A DNA stretch of 64,000 nucleotides, from positions 903,501 through 967,500 of the forward strand of contig BSQZ01000036.1 of NCBI GenBank assembly GCA_033239005.1, read 5' to 3'. The notes beneath the pieces were generated by a model. It ran no database searches, was not told the DNA's origin, and saw only the letters and a list, made by a program, of their open reading frames with translations. Source of the DNA: Lamellibrachia satsuma (taxonomy: Eukaryota; Annelida; Polychaeta; Sabellida; Siboglinidae). The first letter of the stretch is position 1. Every line of letters begins with the position of its first letter. Below, piece after piece: positions 52,001 through 56,364 of this stretch. The position numbers and the translations under genes are program-made.

Positions 52001-52191
52001 TGATCTCGCATACATTACAGGGTACTGTGGTTACCTTCAGCAGTCAATCTGCAGAATGGTTGTATTAATTCAACAAATGACAGGTTGTTCTTCTGGCAAA
52101 CCATTTCAGCGTCAGCACTGCAGAGCGATGCGACCATTGGTGCAAACATGCTCTGCACAAATTCCTGTGCGGTTTTTTTGCACTCTGCCAT
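19013..52191 (-). CDS. TRAPPC8: TRAPPC8 (Trs85), TRAPPIII tethering-complex subunit; whole gene
   Basis: TRAPPC8 is the specific subunit of TRAPPIII, the Rab1/Ypt1 exchange factor at early Golgi and autophagosome-forming membranes. It helps recruit the complex and supports ER-Golgi traffic and autophagy. Twenty-nine coding exons on the minus strand join in phase to 1472 codons, close to human TRAPPC8 (about 1435). Diagnostic matches run in order: an N-terminus with FVQSMFAPMVASLCS, TPWFEAYRETFLQ, GAVPDPWSQFLP, CCLTLSDHDRLRIFIHEFT, LHRSLFSATKKWFGG, YTPEAPEMQLRRLGDL, SALFLEQAAHCF, VRKYAFHMILAGHRF, DHINFTIGRQ, AAFLREYLFVY, then C-terminal Ig-like folds with GELHITGVVFNLG, VYGPDRRLD, HPEFFTFG, LFYYEST and a final GVYNLGSLQV. 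No nonsense codon or frameshift is seen on the main path. Most introns carry transposon insertions. Homology was judged by eye. Confidence 0.95.
19918..20004 (-). CDS. TRAPPC8: TRAPPC8 exon 28 of the main path
   Basis: Encodes RLCYVPVTLSIFNMSEQLLD and ICIDTSPNI, matching LCLVPVTLLLSNCS. A 38-bp minisatellite starts about 38 bp upstream of its acceptor. Phase 2 both sides. Confidence 0.92.
20043..20464. repeat. 38-bp minisatellite, 11 units
   Basis: Unit GGTAATGGATGACCAAGGTA plus CCAGCTCAACTACCAATT, highly homogeneous. Units alternate in a few positions (TATC/TACC, ATGAATG/ATGGATG), so pairs of units seem to have been copied together. It lies in the TRAPPC8 intron just upstream of an acceptor. 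Confidence 0.97.
20543..20900 (+). mobile_element. 330-bp LTR-like dispersed repeat, copy 1
   Basis: Shares about 330 bp with 32256-32583 and 33051-33373, including GGCCCCACCTGTTTGTAATT, GCTCTGAGAAACTTGCCGGA and a common end TTGGTTATTGCATAAAT. AATAAA occurs in CACTTTGCAATAAAA, as in the R region of an LTR. A SINE origin is also possible. Confidence 0.7.
21551..22534 (-). mobile_element. CR1-like LINE reverse transcriptase, 5'-truncated
   Basis: The frame starts in LGPILFLIYINDLDD and continues in one open stretch of about 290 codons through FADDTKLF (catalytic YxDD-type motif), KEKDLGVTISADMK, PHLEYCIQAW, the RRATKMIPEL thumb region and EWNKLSTD to a TAA at 21652. Motifs upstream of the active site are missing, so it is dead. 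The 3' end carries short direct repeats (ATTTAACAAG on the plus strand), typical of CR1/L2-group tails. It sits in the TRAPPC8 intron between exons 27 and 28 in the same orientation as the gene. Confidence 0.92.
22741..22886 (-). CDS. TRAPPC8: TRAPPC8 exon 27 of the main path
   Basis: Encodes VPLERPSVKIIQEPPPDVP and LVPYSLTYTQTVSHNFLVD. The donor CAG|GTCTGG is weak, with C at +3, but phase 2 fits exon 28 exactly. Confidence 0.85.
23356..23460 (-). CDS. TRAPPC8: TRAPPC8 exon 26 of the main path
   Basis: Encodes AVVISESGERQEVEGQHQVS, matching AYVVEDSKQLILEGQHHV. 105 bp, phase 0, GTAAGT donor. Confidence 0.92.
24605..24787 (-). CDS. TRAPPC8: TRAPPC8 exon 25 of the main path
   Basis: Encodes ESNFLEVCSDFYFRSKSKTE, a polar stretch and LAVELTLIVIWK, matching the VDLNIVILWK strand. 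Phase 0 both sides. Confidence 0.9.
24950..25370. repeat. AATTGGAATT-rich palindromic segment, possible MITE
   Basis: GGAATTG, CAATTCC and TAATTGGAA words recur in both orientations across the segment, as in some non-autonomous hAT elements. The ends CAGACCTGGGG and ACCAGAAACAG do not pair well and no target duplication was found. Confidence 0.3.
25416..25465 (-). CDS. TRAPPC8: TRAPPC8 exon 24 of the main path
   Basis: Fifty bp encoding DEKQIILTSLSLGPDQ, the smallest exon. Identified from TTTCAG and GTAAGT sites and exact phase fit (1 in, 0 out). Confidence 0.82.
25897..25965 (-). CDS. TRAPPC8: TRAPPC8 exon 23 of the main path
   Basis: Encodes TRIKSRESTLLCLGARRCKT and EA, matching the SREKGKFCFKAIRC region. 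69 bp, phase 1 both sides, GTGAGA donor. Confidence 0.88.
26082..26281 (-). mobile_element. tRNA-derived SINE, copy 1
   Basis: Minus strand begins GGTGGCTCTGGTATAGCGTT (A-box region), passes a degenerate B box and continues into a tRNA-unrelated body (AAAGCTGTTGG, GGAAGTAAAAATTCCC, AACCTGCTGTGGCC) shared with the copy at 41018-41510. Confidence 0.75.
26326..26425 (-). CDS. TRAPPC8: TRAPPC8 exon 22 of the main path
   Basis: Encodes VTENTDVEFDVTHVVCASRQ and WQLRQP. Phase 0 in, 1 out (ATGG|GTAATT). A tRNA-SINE copy ends 45 bp downstream in the next intron. Confidence 0.9.
26723..26867 (-). CDS. TRAPPC8: TRAPPC8 exon 21 of the main path
   Basis: Encodes HRVLRHTAELTMGQSLQLTA, matching the family's HRILRHTA. 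The intron side of its acceptor carries a 20-bp sequence (26888-26907) that is duplicated 1.2 kb away beside a TTAA-flanked element. Confidence 0.93.
26955..28080. mobile_element. TTAA-flanked DNA element, 1126 bp, non-coding
   Basis: Ends AGTAGCTGGGGCAGCTA and, inverted, GGTAGCTGGGGCGGCTA, bounded by TTAA at 26951-26954 and 28081-28084. TTAA duplication is characteristic of piggyBac-type insertion, though the ends are not classic piggyBac. No transposase frame inside. Confidence 0.8.
28576..29035 (+). mobile_element. CR1-like LINE 3' fragment, copy 2
   Basis: Same family as 21551-22534 and over 90% alike by eye. The open frame from IPELRDLSYEECLKECGLTT to YLRRAGYK is intact for 117 codons, then a 3' tail ends GGCAAATCTTGTTAAATAAG. 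Inserted opposite to TRAPPC8. It begins at the same RT codon as the copy at 52860. Confidence 0.92.
29262..29590 (+). mobile_element. CR1-like LINE 3' fragment, copy 3, decayed
   Basis: Contains AAAGAATGTGGCTTAACAAC, AGACAAGGAGTTTAAGAG and the shared 3' untranslated words (GATGAACATTGTTGGACTCT), with many indels. Older than copy 2. Confidence 0.8.
29620..29963 (-). CDS. TRAPPC8: TRAPPC8 exon 20 of the main path
   Basis: Encodes VYFCDFPESMLCSEVRQVTL, HPEFFTFG, QPLWVRG and LFYYESTETNP. At 344 bp it is the longest exon. Phase 2 out, GTGAGT donor. Confidence 0.95.
30408..31469. mobile_element. hAT-type non-autonomous element with 8-bp target duplication
   Basis: Ends CAGGCTTGTTAACAAATG, matched by the inverted right end, with the same 8 bp (GCGACGAC) on each side at 30400-30407 and 31470-31477. 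Both subterminal regions are crowded with GCATTTGAATGC-type palindromes, as expected for transposase binding sites. No open frame for transposase. It lies 76 bp inside the intron beyond a TRAPPC8 donor. Confidence 0.93.
31546..31830 (-). CDS. TRAPPC8: TRAPPC8 exon 19 of the main path
   Basis: Encodes VHLSVTAHTTGELHITGVVF, a Ser/Gly/Val-rich loop, LEVQGPRLADTKEER and VYGPDRRLD. All are family signatures. 285 bp, phase 0 both sides. Confidence 0.95.
31939..32036 (-). other. exon-like 98-bp segment in TRAPPC8 intron, out of phase
   Basis: Flanked by GGCAG and GTATGT. One frame reads DAVVKLEVATGRVLRTKPGD and ends in phase 0 at the same point as exon 18, with a similar beta-strand pattern. Entering from exon 18 or 17 in phase 0 instead gives a stop near the 3' end of the segment. 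It could be a poison exon, an alternative exon needing an unseen microexon, or chance. Confidence 0.35.
32256..32583 (+). mobile_element. LTR-like dispersed repeat, copy 2
   Basis: Matches copy 1 from GTGGTCACA to TTATTGCATAAA, but lacks about 29 bp around GTGTTCAGTTCCTGTCGGGT. Confidence 0.7.
32584..33373 (+). mobile_element. LTR-like dispersed repeat, copy 3 with a possible upstream promoter region
   Basis: The shared part is 33051-33373. The 467 bp between copies 2 and 3 holds a CCAAT motif (CAGCCAATCACGG at about 32708) and a TATATAGG at 33040, placed like U3 signals ahead of an R/U5-like part with AATAAA at 33304. It may be a full solo LTR following a truncated one. TG...CA borders were not resolved. 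Confidence 0.45.
33570..33644 (-). CDS. TRAPPC8: TRAPPC8 exon 18
   Basis: Encodes NQLADELVSTQAMPEVLLEA and TETKR; the last residues form the beta strand running into VHLSV of the next exon. 75 bp, phase 0 both sides, GTAAGT donor. Only this frame is open. Confidence 0.85.
34274..34431 (-). CDS. TRAPPC8: TRAPPC8 exon 17
   Basis: Encodes EAITVEICLENPLSIPLLLL and DVRLLWSFLG. Acceptor CTGCCAG|AGGCG gives the right phase. Donor AAG|GTGAGT, phase 0 out. Confidence 0.93.
34553..34633. repeat. (CCTG)n tetranucleotide repeat, about 20 units
   Basis: Uninterrupted CTGC-type tetranucleotide in the TRAPPC8 intron just upstream of the exon at 34274-34431. Confidence 0.97.
35433..35618 (-). CDS. TRAPPC8: TRAPPC8 exon 16
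   Basis: Encodes the acidic YNESDNSKWQKLEALVI region and NSTNPIAVVE, entering the first C-terminal beta domain. Donor GAAG|GTAATG, phase 1. Confidence 0.93.
35862..35982 (-). CDS. TRAPPC8: TRAPPC8 exon 15, GC-AG donor
   Basis: Encodes ELPQLPLPIINNNATKV, matching the family's PQLPLPYINSSATRV. The exon ends AAG|GCAAGT. The only nearby GT (GCAA|GTGTTG) would put a stop straight after the join, while the GC site restores frame with exon 16. Phase 0 in, 1 out. Confidence 0.88.
36342..36494 (-). CDS. TRAPPC8: TRAPPC8 exon 14
   Basis: Encodes DHINFTIGRQCFNLKQLNNA through AAFLREYLFVYR. 153 bp, phase 0 both sides, donor AGG|GTAAGC. Confidence 0.95.
36747..36818 (-). CDS. TRAPPC8: TRAPPC8 exon 13
   Basis: Encodes RRHALRSYTQAMQVYKAKDW plus SLAE. 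72 bp, phase 0 both sides, GTACAA donor. Confidence 0.94.
38228..38359 (-). CDS. TRAPPC8: TRAPPC8 exon 12
   Basis: Encodes SALFLEQAAHCFIRM and VRKYAFHMILAGHRF, nearly identical to the vertebrate protein. Phase 0 both sides. Confidence 0.95.
38572..38675 (-). mobile_element. tRNA-derived SINE, copy 2, head and part of body
   Basis: Minus strand has GTGTGATGGTGTGGCAGTTA, then a B-box-like GAACCTAGGCTCAAATACTC and the body words shared with other copies (TTCATTCACCCC in antisense). Confidence 0.65.
38947..39052 (-). CDS. TRAPPC8: TRAPPC8 exon 11
   Basis: Encodes RATLLSTEALKSKGMYTEAA and TLLIKMTSE. Donor GAG|GTACGT, phase 0 out. Confidence 0.94.
39170..39670 (-). mobile_element. CR1-like LINE fragment, copy 4, decayed
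   Basis: A minus-strand frame at 39300-39494 reads ECKVALIKEQCRLNIRVFSL and SQRTIND, matching the C-terminal region of the element at 21551-22534; flanking pieces match with indels. Lies between TRAPPC8 exons 10 and 11. Confidence 0.8.
39691..39794 (-). CDS. TRAPPC8: TRAPPC8 exon 10
   Basis: Encodes EMACMAVFMQGANSQRQYPQ and HYIELAVSTY. Acceptor TTGTAG, donor CAG|GTAAGC, phase 2 out. Confidence 0.92.
39890..40060. repeat. TATTTGTATTTAAATAC-rich foldback segment
   Basis: GTATTTGTATTTAAATACTT recurs directly and inverted over about 150 bp, as in subterminal regions of small hAT elements. Ends and target duplication were not found. Confidence 0.35.
40767..40917 (-). CDS. TRAPPC8: TRAPPC8 exon 9
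   Basis: Encodes YTPEAPEMQLRRLGDL, the start of the helical (TPR-like) middle region. Donor CTG|GTACGG, phase 0 out. Confidence 0.95.
41018..41510 (-). mobile_element. tRNA-derived SINE, copy 3, with B-box segment amplified
   Basis: Minus strand begins GGGTTGAGGTGGCTCAGTGG TTAGAG (A box), then GGTTCAAGTCC (B box) as in a pol III promoter, then the shared body ending near AACCTGCTGTGGAC. Between head and body a 40-bp unit containing the B box is repeated eight times (about 41167-41484). Confidence 0.9.
41167..41484. repeat. 40-bp tandem repeat inside the SINE, eight units
   Basis: Unit CAGTGGACTTGAACCCTGGT plus CCTCTTGCTTGATAGTCCAG. Units differ at single sites (CTTG/ATTG, ACCC/ACAC). Open frames crossing it in several phases follow from the repeat, not from a protein. 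Confidence 0.95.
41855..41964 (-). CDS. TRAPPC8: TRAPPC8 exon 8
   Basis: Encodes VTTRKGLHRSLFSATKKWFG, the basic motif shared by animal TRAPPC8. An (AT)n tract begins 19 bp upstream of the exon. Phase 0 in, 2 out (TTAT|GTAAGC). Confidence 0.95.
41983..42017. repeat. (AT)n microsatellite
   Basis: Seventeen AT units, 19 bp from the acceptor of the TRAPPC8 exon at 41855-41964, so they form the pre-acceptor intron sequence. Confidence 0.95.
42050..42150. repeat. 20-bp tandem repeat, about five units
   Basis: Unit TACCCTACAGCTGTCCAATC with substitutions; continues weakly to about 42180. Confidence 0.8.
42258..43256. mobile_element. pogo/Tigger-type MITE, 999 bp
   Basis: The right end inverted reads CAGTCGCACCTCGTTATAAC and the left TAGTCGCGTCTCGTTATAAC, both continuing GCG; flanks are TA inside AT repeats. 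The core at 42320-42634 is shared with the 9758-10298 element, although the ends differ. No transposase frame. Confidence 0.85.
43386..43669 (-). CDS. TRAPPC8: TRAPPC8 exon 7
   Basis: Encodes a variable stretch, then GCCLTLSDHDRLRIFIHEFT and GLIPWAERMLRTLSEQ, one of the best conserved parts of the family. Donor CAG|GTACAG, phase 0. Confidence 0.95.
44400..44600. repeat. unnamed dispersed repeat (copy A)
   Basis: Shares ATAGTATGTCCGATGATTTC, GCACAAACAAGCTA and neighbouring words with 47160-47330. Not classified. Confidence 0.55.
44941..45067 (-). CDS. TRAPPC8: TRAPPC8 exon 6
   Basis: Encodes an acidic, polar, poorly conserved linker (LPPGEEGGEGELSRMSKS, then VEKAEEMTE). Assigned from phase continuity (0 in, 1 out) and good splice sites (TTCCAG, GTAAAT) more than from similarity. 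Confidence 0.8.
45917..46088 (-). CDS. TRAPPC8: TRAPPC8 exon 5
   Basis: Encodes AESVYQSMKSAYG and GAVPDPWSQFLP. Of two donors, AAT|GTACGG (45916) keeps the frame into exon 6; CAG|GTGGTT (45903) would produce an immediate stop. Confidence 0.9.
46228..46330 (-). mobile_element. tRNA-derived SINE, copy 4, head
   Basis: Minus strand GGGGTGTGGTGGTTAGAATA has the A-box shape and GAGGTTCAAATCCTC the B box. The anticodon region is not a credible tRNA and no full cloverleaf was found. Confidence 0.75.
46784..46958 (-). CDS. TRAPPC8: TRAPPC8 exon 4
   Basis: Acceptor GTGGCCAG|GTATC gives the correct frame; the nearer ATGCCAG does not. Encodes a Gln/His-rich linker (LTQQQHQQQHQQ) and HWFCPNVLNYYVLIHDV. 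Donor AA|GTGAGA, phase 2 out. Confidence 0.92.
47160..47330. repeat. unnamed dispersed repeat (copy B)
   Basis: Matches 44400-44600 by eye (AATAGTTTGTCTGATGATTT, GCACAAATGAGCTACCATAT). Both copies lie in TRAPPC8 introns. Confidence 0.55.
47589..47678 (-). CDS. TRAPPC8: TRAPPC8 exon 3
   Basis: Encodes STPWFEAYRETFLQ through KHFLAC. Donor CAT|GTATCC splits a Cys codon completed by exon 4. Phase 1 in and out. Confidence 0.93.
47933..48124 (-). CDS. TRAPPC8: TRAPPC8 exon 2
   Basis: Acceptor TTTTACAG, donor GTAAGG. Encodes AHIRDPGNISHTIHNL through GSYDLQLS, matching the family's HMRDPNNQ and GDYDL segments. Phase 1 in and out. The preceding intron is 3.9 kb, the longest of the gene. Confidence 0.93.
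48475..48700 (+). mobile_element. non-LTR retrotransposon C-terminal fragment
   Basis: A frame of 71 codons reads VFFLPTTPRAVKQWNHLSRD and TTDSFKSNIS, the standard end of CR1/Jockey-type reverse transcriptases (FFPRTI..WN.LP....DSFK). Inserted opposite to TRAPPC8 in its first intron. Confidence 0.8.
49020..49073. repeat. (AT)n microsatellite
   Basis: About 26 uninterrupted AT units in TRAPPC8 intron 1. Confidence 0.95.
49790..50432 (-). pseudogene. decayed retro- or transposon-associated gene, unclassified
   Basis: Minus strand opens MPLTAKEKMQRYHAKLK, then TAA, then a second stop in the same stretch. A basic segment follows (LETERVRKHQQKNRQNAVQI, SPQSLGKAKKKIVNF). The Met-Pro-Leu-Thr start with a highly basic coiled region resembles a repeated family of uncharacterised invertebrate transposon-linked proteins. 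At least two nonsense codons; function unknown. Confidence 0.45.
52035..52191 (-). CDS. TRAPPC8: TRAPPC8 exon 1 (start codon)
   Basis: ATG at 52189-52191 opens MAECKKTAQEFVQSM, matching the family N-terminus at the same length. It ends RLTAE in phase 1 at AAG|GTAACC. The 5' flank has a CRE-like TGACGTA at about 52697 and some CpG; a promoter there is only inferred. Confidence 0.9.
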
Positions 52192-52859
52192 TTTGTATAT
52201 GCTGCGCAGATATTCCGGTTAGTTAGTAAATCCTCATTATCGTTGACTGTTGAGGTAACAGGCCATTTAGAGGGCTACATTTCATAGGACTTTTGACACT
52301 CCCATCTCTTTTCGTCTTCGGGATCAAAATAAGCCAATGCGCATGGCATCTGCGCATAAGTTACGTACTTCCTGCGATGAGCCAGATATGCCTTGAAAAA
52401 AACTGCATAGTCCTTTCCTGTTAAATGATAGCGCTGCAAATGCCAATGAAAGGCTGCCTAGCTACGCGTATTTTTAATCGCCAGATGGCGAATTTGTCTT
52501 AATACAAGGCTTCCTGGGATTGTTGTCGACAAGTTGTATATACATGTCAACTCAACATTTCAAGGGAAATAAAAGTCATTGTTTGACCTACTGTAAGAGT
52601 TAACATCACAATTTGTAACTACAATTAAAGCGAAACGAAAATTATAGTTTTTGGGCTTGCAAAGTTCAATGAAAATAGGGTAACCTAGACTACGCGTGAC
52701 GTATTAAGTGAGGCCGGCATGCATGCACATAACGAACGCAATGTCTCAAACAAACGTGCTATTTTTTTCAGAAAGAGGACTAGTTTAGTAAACAATTAAA
52801 GGCCAAACTATATGTTACATAAATTGAGTTTAGATACAAAATACAGAGGTGAGCAACTA

Positions 52860-53307
52860 AGATTATTCCAGAACTGATCAAGAATTACGAGTTAAGAAGA
52901 ACGCCTGAAAGAATTTGGTTTAACAACTCTAGAAATAAGGAGGTTAAGAGGAGATCAGATTGAAGTGTTAAGATATTGAATGGATATGAAAATATTGATA
53001 GAAATGTGTTTTTCTCGCTAAAGAATGATAGTAGAACTAGTAGAGGACATGAAATAAAATTAGTAATTAAAGGATCAGTGTACTTTGGCTATATGTAAGT
53101 TCTCACAGAGGACAATAAATGAATGGAACAAATTGTCTACGGATTGTGTAACTGCAACAGCGTTAATATGTTTAAACACAAGGTTGACATATATCTCAGG
53201 AGGGCGGGTTACACGTAGATGAACATTGTTGGACTCTCGACAAGCCAATGGCTTCCTTGTCTACCTGCCATCTGGACATTTGACTTGGATGGCAAATCTT
53301 GTTAAAC
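52860..53307 (+). mobile_element. CR1-like LINE 3' fragment, copy 5, decayed
   Basis: Starts TTATTCCAGAACTGA and follows copy 2 throughout with scattered indels, to the shared tail GGATGGCAAATCTTGTTAAA. Lies just outside the 5' end of TRAPPC8, in opposite orientation. Confidence 0.9.
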
Positions 53308-53760
53308 ATCGTGGCCATGTCCCATAATTAAGCAAGAATAGGAATAGGTGTATTCAAATATATTTTTATTTGGCGAGCGAATTTTGCTAAACTATGACAT
53401 TAGAGTCGTCTAGCAATATGGCGCGGCCCTTGAAATTAAGATGCTGTGTGATCAAAAAGGTTTTGTTAGTAAACCACTGGCATGATATTCTTAATTGTAG
53501 TTGCAAATAGTTGTTTTAGTGTGCATATAGGCCCATAGGCCACCCGTCCAAGGGGATCAGGGGGAATGCTTTTACTATTCTTGAAATTGTGTATTCCCGG
53601 GGATTACATGGTGAAAGTATGTTCCTGTTGATGATTTGTGAACCTGGAAAACATTTTCATCACATTATTAAATTAACAAAACAAAATCATACCAAGGAAA
53701 CGTTTACTGTATTAGCGTATTGTACGTATATTTATGGTTAGTGTGTATCAATTAGTAGAA
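53308..53760. other. no gene seen
   Basis: AT-rich intergenic DNA without repeats or exons that I can support. Confidence 0.5.
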
Positions 53761-53762
53761 GT

Positions 53763-54490
53763 TCAATGAGCGCTCAGAGGATTAATGAAAATCATTCTTC
53801 TTGGATGTTTCCTGTTGTACTTGTCAGTAATTGCTTGGACGTCGTCCTTGTGTACACGAAGTAGCACCAACACGTTGAGGCGATCCTGATGCGTGGTGCT
53901 CCGTGTTACGGTTTTCACCAGTTTTAGTTCAGAATTAACATGTTCCACTCTAACACATGTGACCGATATTAGCATCAGCAAGTGAAAAATGCTGAAGATT
54001 TGGGTACATGCATGTAGCCGGAAGTTGCAATCAATGTTTCCCGTAGGCTATGGGGCTTTGATTCTTCTGACGAATCGTATTTCTTCTTCCACCGTCTGGC
54101 TTCAGCTGGCACGGACACTGGGGATGGCAGGTCATGACAATATATTTCTTGGAGGTCGGTTATGTTAGTATTTGTCAGCTTGCCCACTTTATTGAGCAGA
54201 GGCTTCAGGCCGAGCACAACTTTACTGAATCCCGAAAAGGTGGTCTAGAAATTGTAGAAATGCTAAACGTCGCCGGTATATTTCTGGGGTGTCTGCCTCT
54301 ACGTCATGTTTCATTGTCTGCCTCATAAAACGCTTTGGGATCGAGACTATTATCTTCAGTCATCTTGTAGATTTCACAGTACTCCTCGTCTGCATTTCGT
54401 CTGATGTCGTCAAAGATACCAAAGTGACTTCTTCGTAGGCCCAGAGCACTGCATAGAACCCTGTAGCAGTTTGCTGAGGCCTAGTGTACT
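53763..54490 (-). pseudogene. hAT-type transposase C-terminal remnant
   Basis: Minus-strand segments in different frames read HFGIFDDIRRNADEEYCEIY, LGLKPLLNKVGKLTNTNITD with DLPSPVSVPAEARRWKKKYD, and finally VNSELKLVKTVTRSTTHQDR LNVLVLLRVHKDD. The last part has the pattern of the hAT C-terminal dimerisation domain (ERSFS.LK.IKTYLRS....RLN.L..L). Several stops and frameshifts separate the parts. No N-terminal half or BED finger was found. Confidence 0.75.
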
Positions 54491-54494
54491 CAAA

Positions 54495-55440
54495 CATGCA
54501 CCAATTCACTTGGAATGCAAGGAAGATAGTGTTGAAAAGGCTAAACTACTGTTTTAAGCAAGGTGTGTGGAACGACATGCTACACTGGAGGAGTGTAGTT
54601 AAATGTATGAAGCAATCCTTGATTGCCTGACTGTAGTTTCGAACAACGAGGGCAATAAATGGAGTTAAAAACAATGACGGATGCTTTAAGCTACTGCCGT
54701 TGAATGATCTCAAGCTCGACAGACCTGTGAATAAGGTAATTTCCTCTTACATTTGTAAAACAATATGTTCGATAAATGATATTTTGTTTCTAGCATGTTT
54801 TAATTTCTTTTATTTATGATTTCATACAGGTGGTCCTGTCCTCTCCACACGTGTTAACATGTGGACTTTATAATCAAGGCCAGTGGCTTTCATTTGAACT
54901 AAAACCTTTTCAACTCAGATCAAACGTCAAGATCTTATGGCAAAAAGATCAAATATTGCCCACTCCTCTCCGATCTTCCCCACTACATCATGCAAAAATA
55001 TTACATTGTATACATAGAAAATTAGCACTCGGAATTTTTATTTTGCATTTTTGAGAGGCTTTGACCACAGTATTTATCATCCAGATGGGAATGTGACTCC
55101 CATCCCCCAAAAAATTGCATTAGGAAATTGAGAATATCCAATTACATCGACAGCATTGGAAATTTCTTCTACACTTTGGCCATTTTATTGTGAAAAGCAG
55201 AATATGTTCTAAGAAGGCTGTACAAACTTGTCGTCTACCCTTGATAAAAGTAGAGTCGGTTGCATCACAATTTAGGCGATGTCTAAAATAGTTGATGTCA
55301 AACCGACATATTTAAGAAACATTGTGATTTTTCCTTGCACAAACTGGATTGTCATACCAAAATGAGAGGCATCGGTTATATGATTCGAAACGGAGTCTAA
55401 CAAACTAATCATGTGGCATCTGGAACATGAAACGTCAAGC
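54495..55440. other. no gene seen
   Basis: One plus-strand frame of 74 codons at 54830-55054 follows a T-rich CAG and is not recognised. Otherwise unremarkable. Confidence 0.4.
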
Positions 55441-55502
55441 GCCTTTAACAAACAGTTGACGCAACCACGTAACCAACGCAACAGAACGAAGACCGGGGAG
55501 TC

Positions 55503-56140
55503 ACTTTGTATGGTACGTCCTTCGGAAAGTCACTCTCTACTGTACATCCTCCGGGAAGTAACTCTCAACGGTGCATCCTCCGGGGAGTCGCTCTCAACGG
55601 TACATGCTCCGGGGAGTTGCTCTCGATGATACAGTCTCCGGGGAGTCGTTCACGACGGTACAGCATCCGGGGAGTCGCTCTCGACGGTGCACTCTCCGGG
55701 GAGTCGCTCTCGACGGTGCACTTTCCGGGGAGTCGCTCTCGACGGTGCACTCTCCGGGGAGTCTCTCTCGATGATACAGTCTCCGGAGAGTTGCTCTCGA
55801 TGATACTGTCTCCGGGGAGTCGCTCTCGACGGTGCAGTCTCCGGGAGTCGCTCTCGATGATACAGTCTCCGGGGAGTCGCTCTCGATGATACAATCTGCG
55901 GGGAGTTGCTCTCGACGGTGCAGCCTCCAGGGAGTCGTTCACAACAGTATAGCCTCCGGGGAGTCGCCCTCGACGGTGCAGCCTCAGGGGAGTCGCTCTC
56001 GACGATGCAGCCTCCAGGGAGTCGCTCTTGACAGTCAAACCTCCGGGGGTCACTCACGAAGGTACGGCCTGCGTGGGGTCACTCGCGAAGGTATGGCCAC
56101 CGGGGATTTGACGTCAACGGTGCAGCCTCCGGGGCGGTTT
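55503..56140. repeat. 29-bp GC-rich minisatellite, about 22 units, open in several frames
   Basis: Unit CTCTCGACGGTGCACTCTCC plus GGGGAGTCG with variants (GATGATACAG, ACGGTACAGC). Because 29 is not a multiple of 3, three units make one 29-codon period. Frames of 127 and 156 codons (plus) and 162 and 135 codons (minus) cross it without stops. I see no start context, splice linkage or known domain, so I call it repeat, not gene. Confidence 0.9.
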
Positions 56141-56364
56141 GTCCTGTTTGTCCAGAGCGTGCGCACGATCGTGGCGGCTTTGCAGTCTCAACACACCTCA
56201 GCTGCTCTTTTTATACTGAAGTTCAGGGGCCTGGAGATACCATCAAAAGATGAAAAGTGGCCCAAAGCAAAGCTTAGCAACATCGCACTAAAAGCGAAAT
56301 AAAAACAAGGATGGATCAATAAAAATGTATACAACAAAAGAAAGACAAAATAATAAATAAATAA

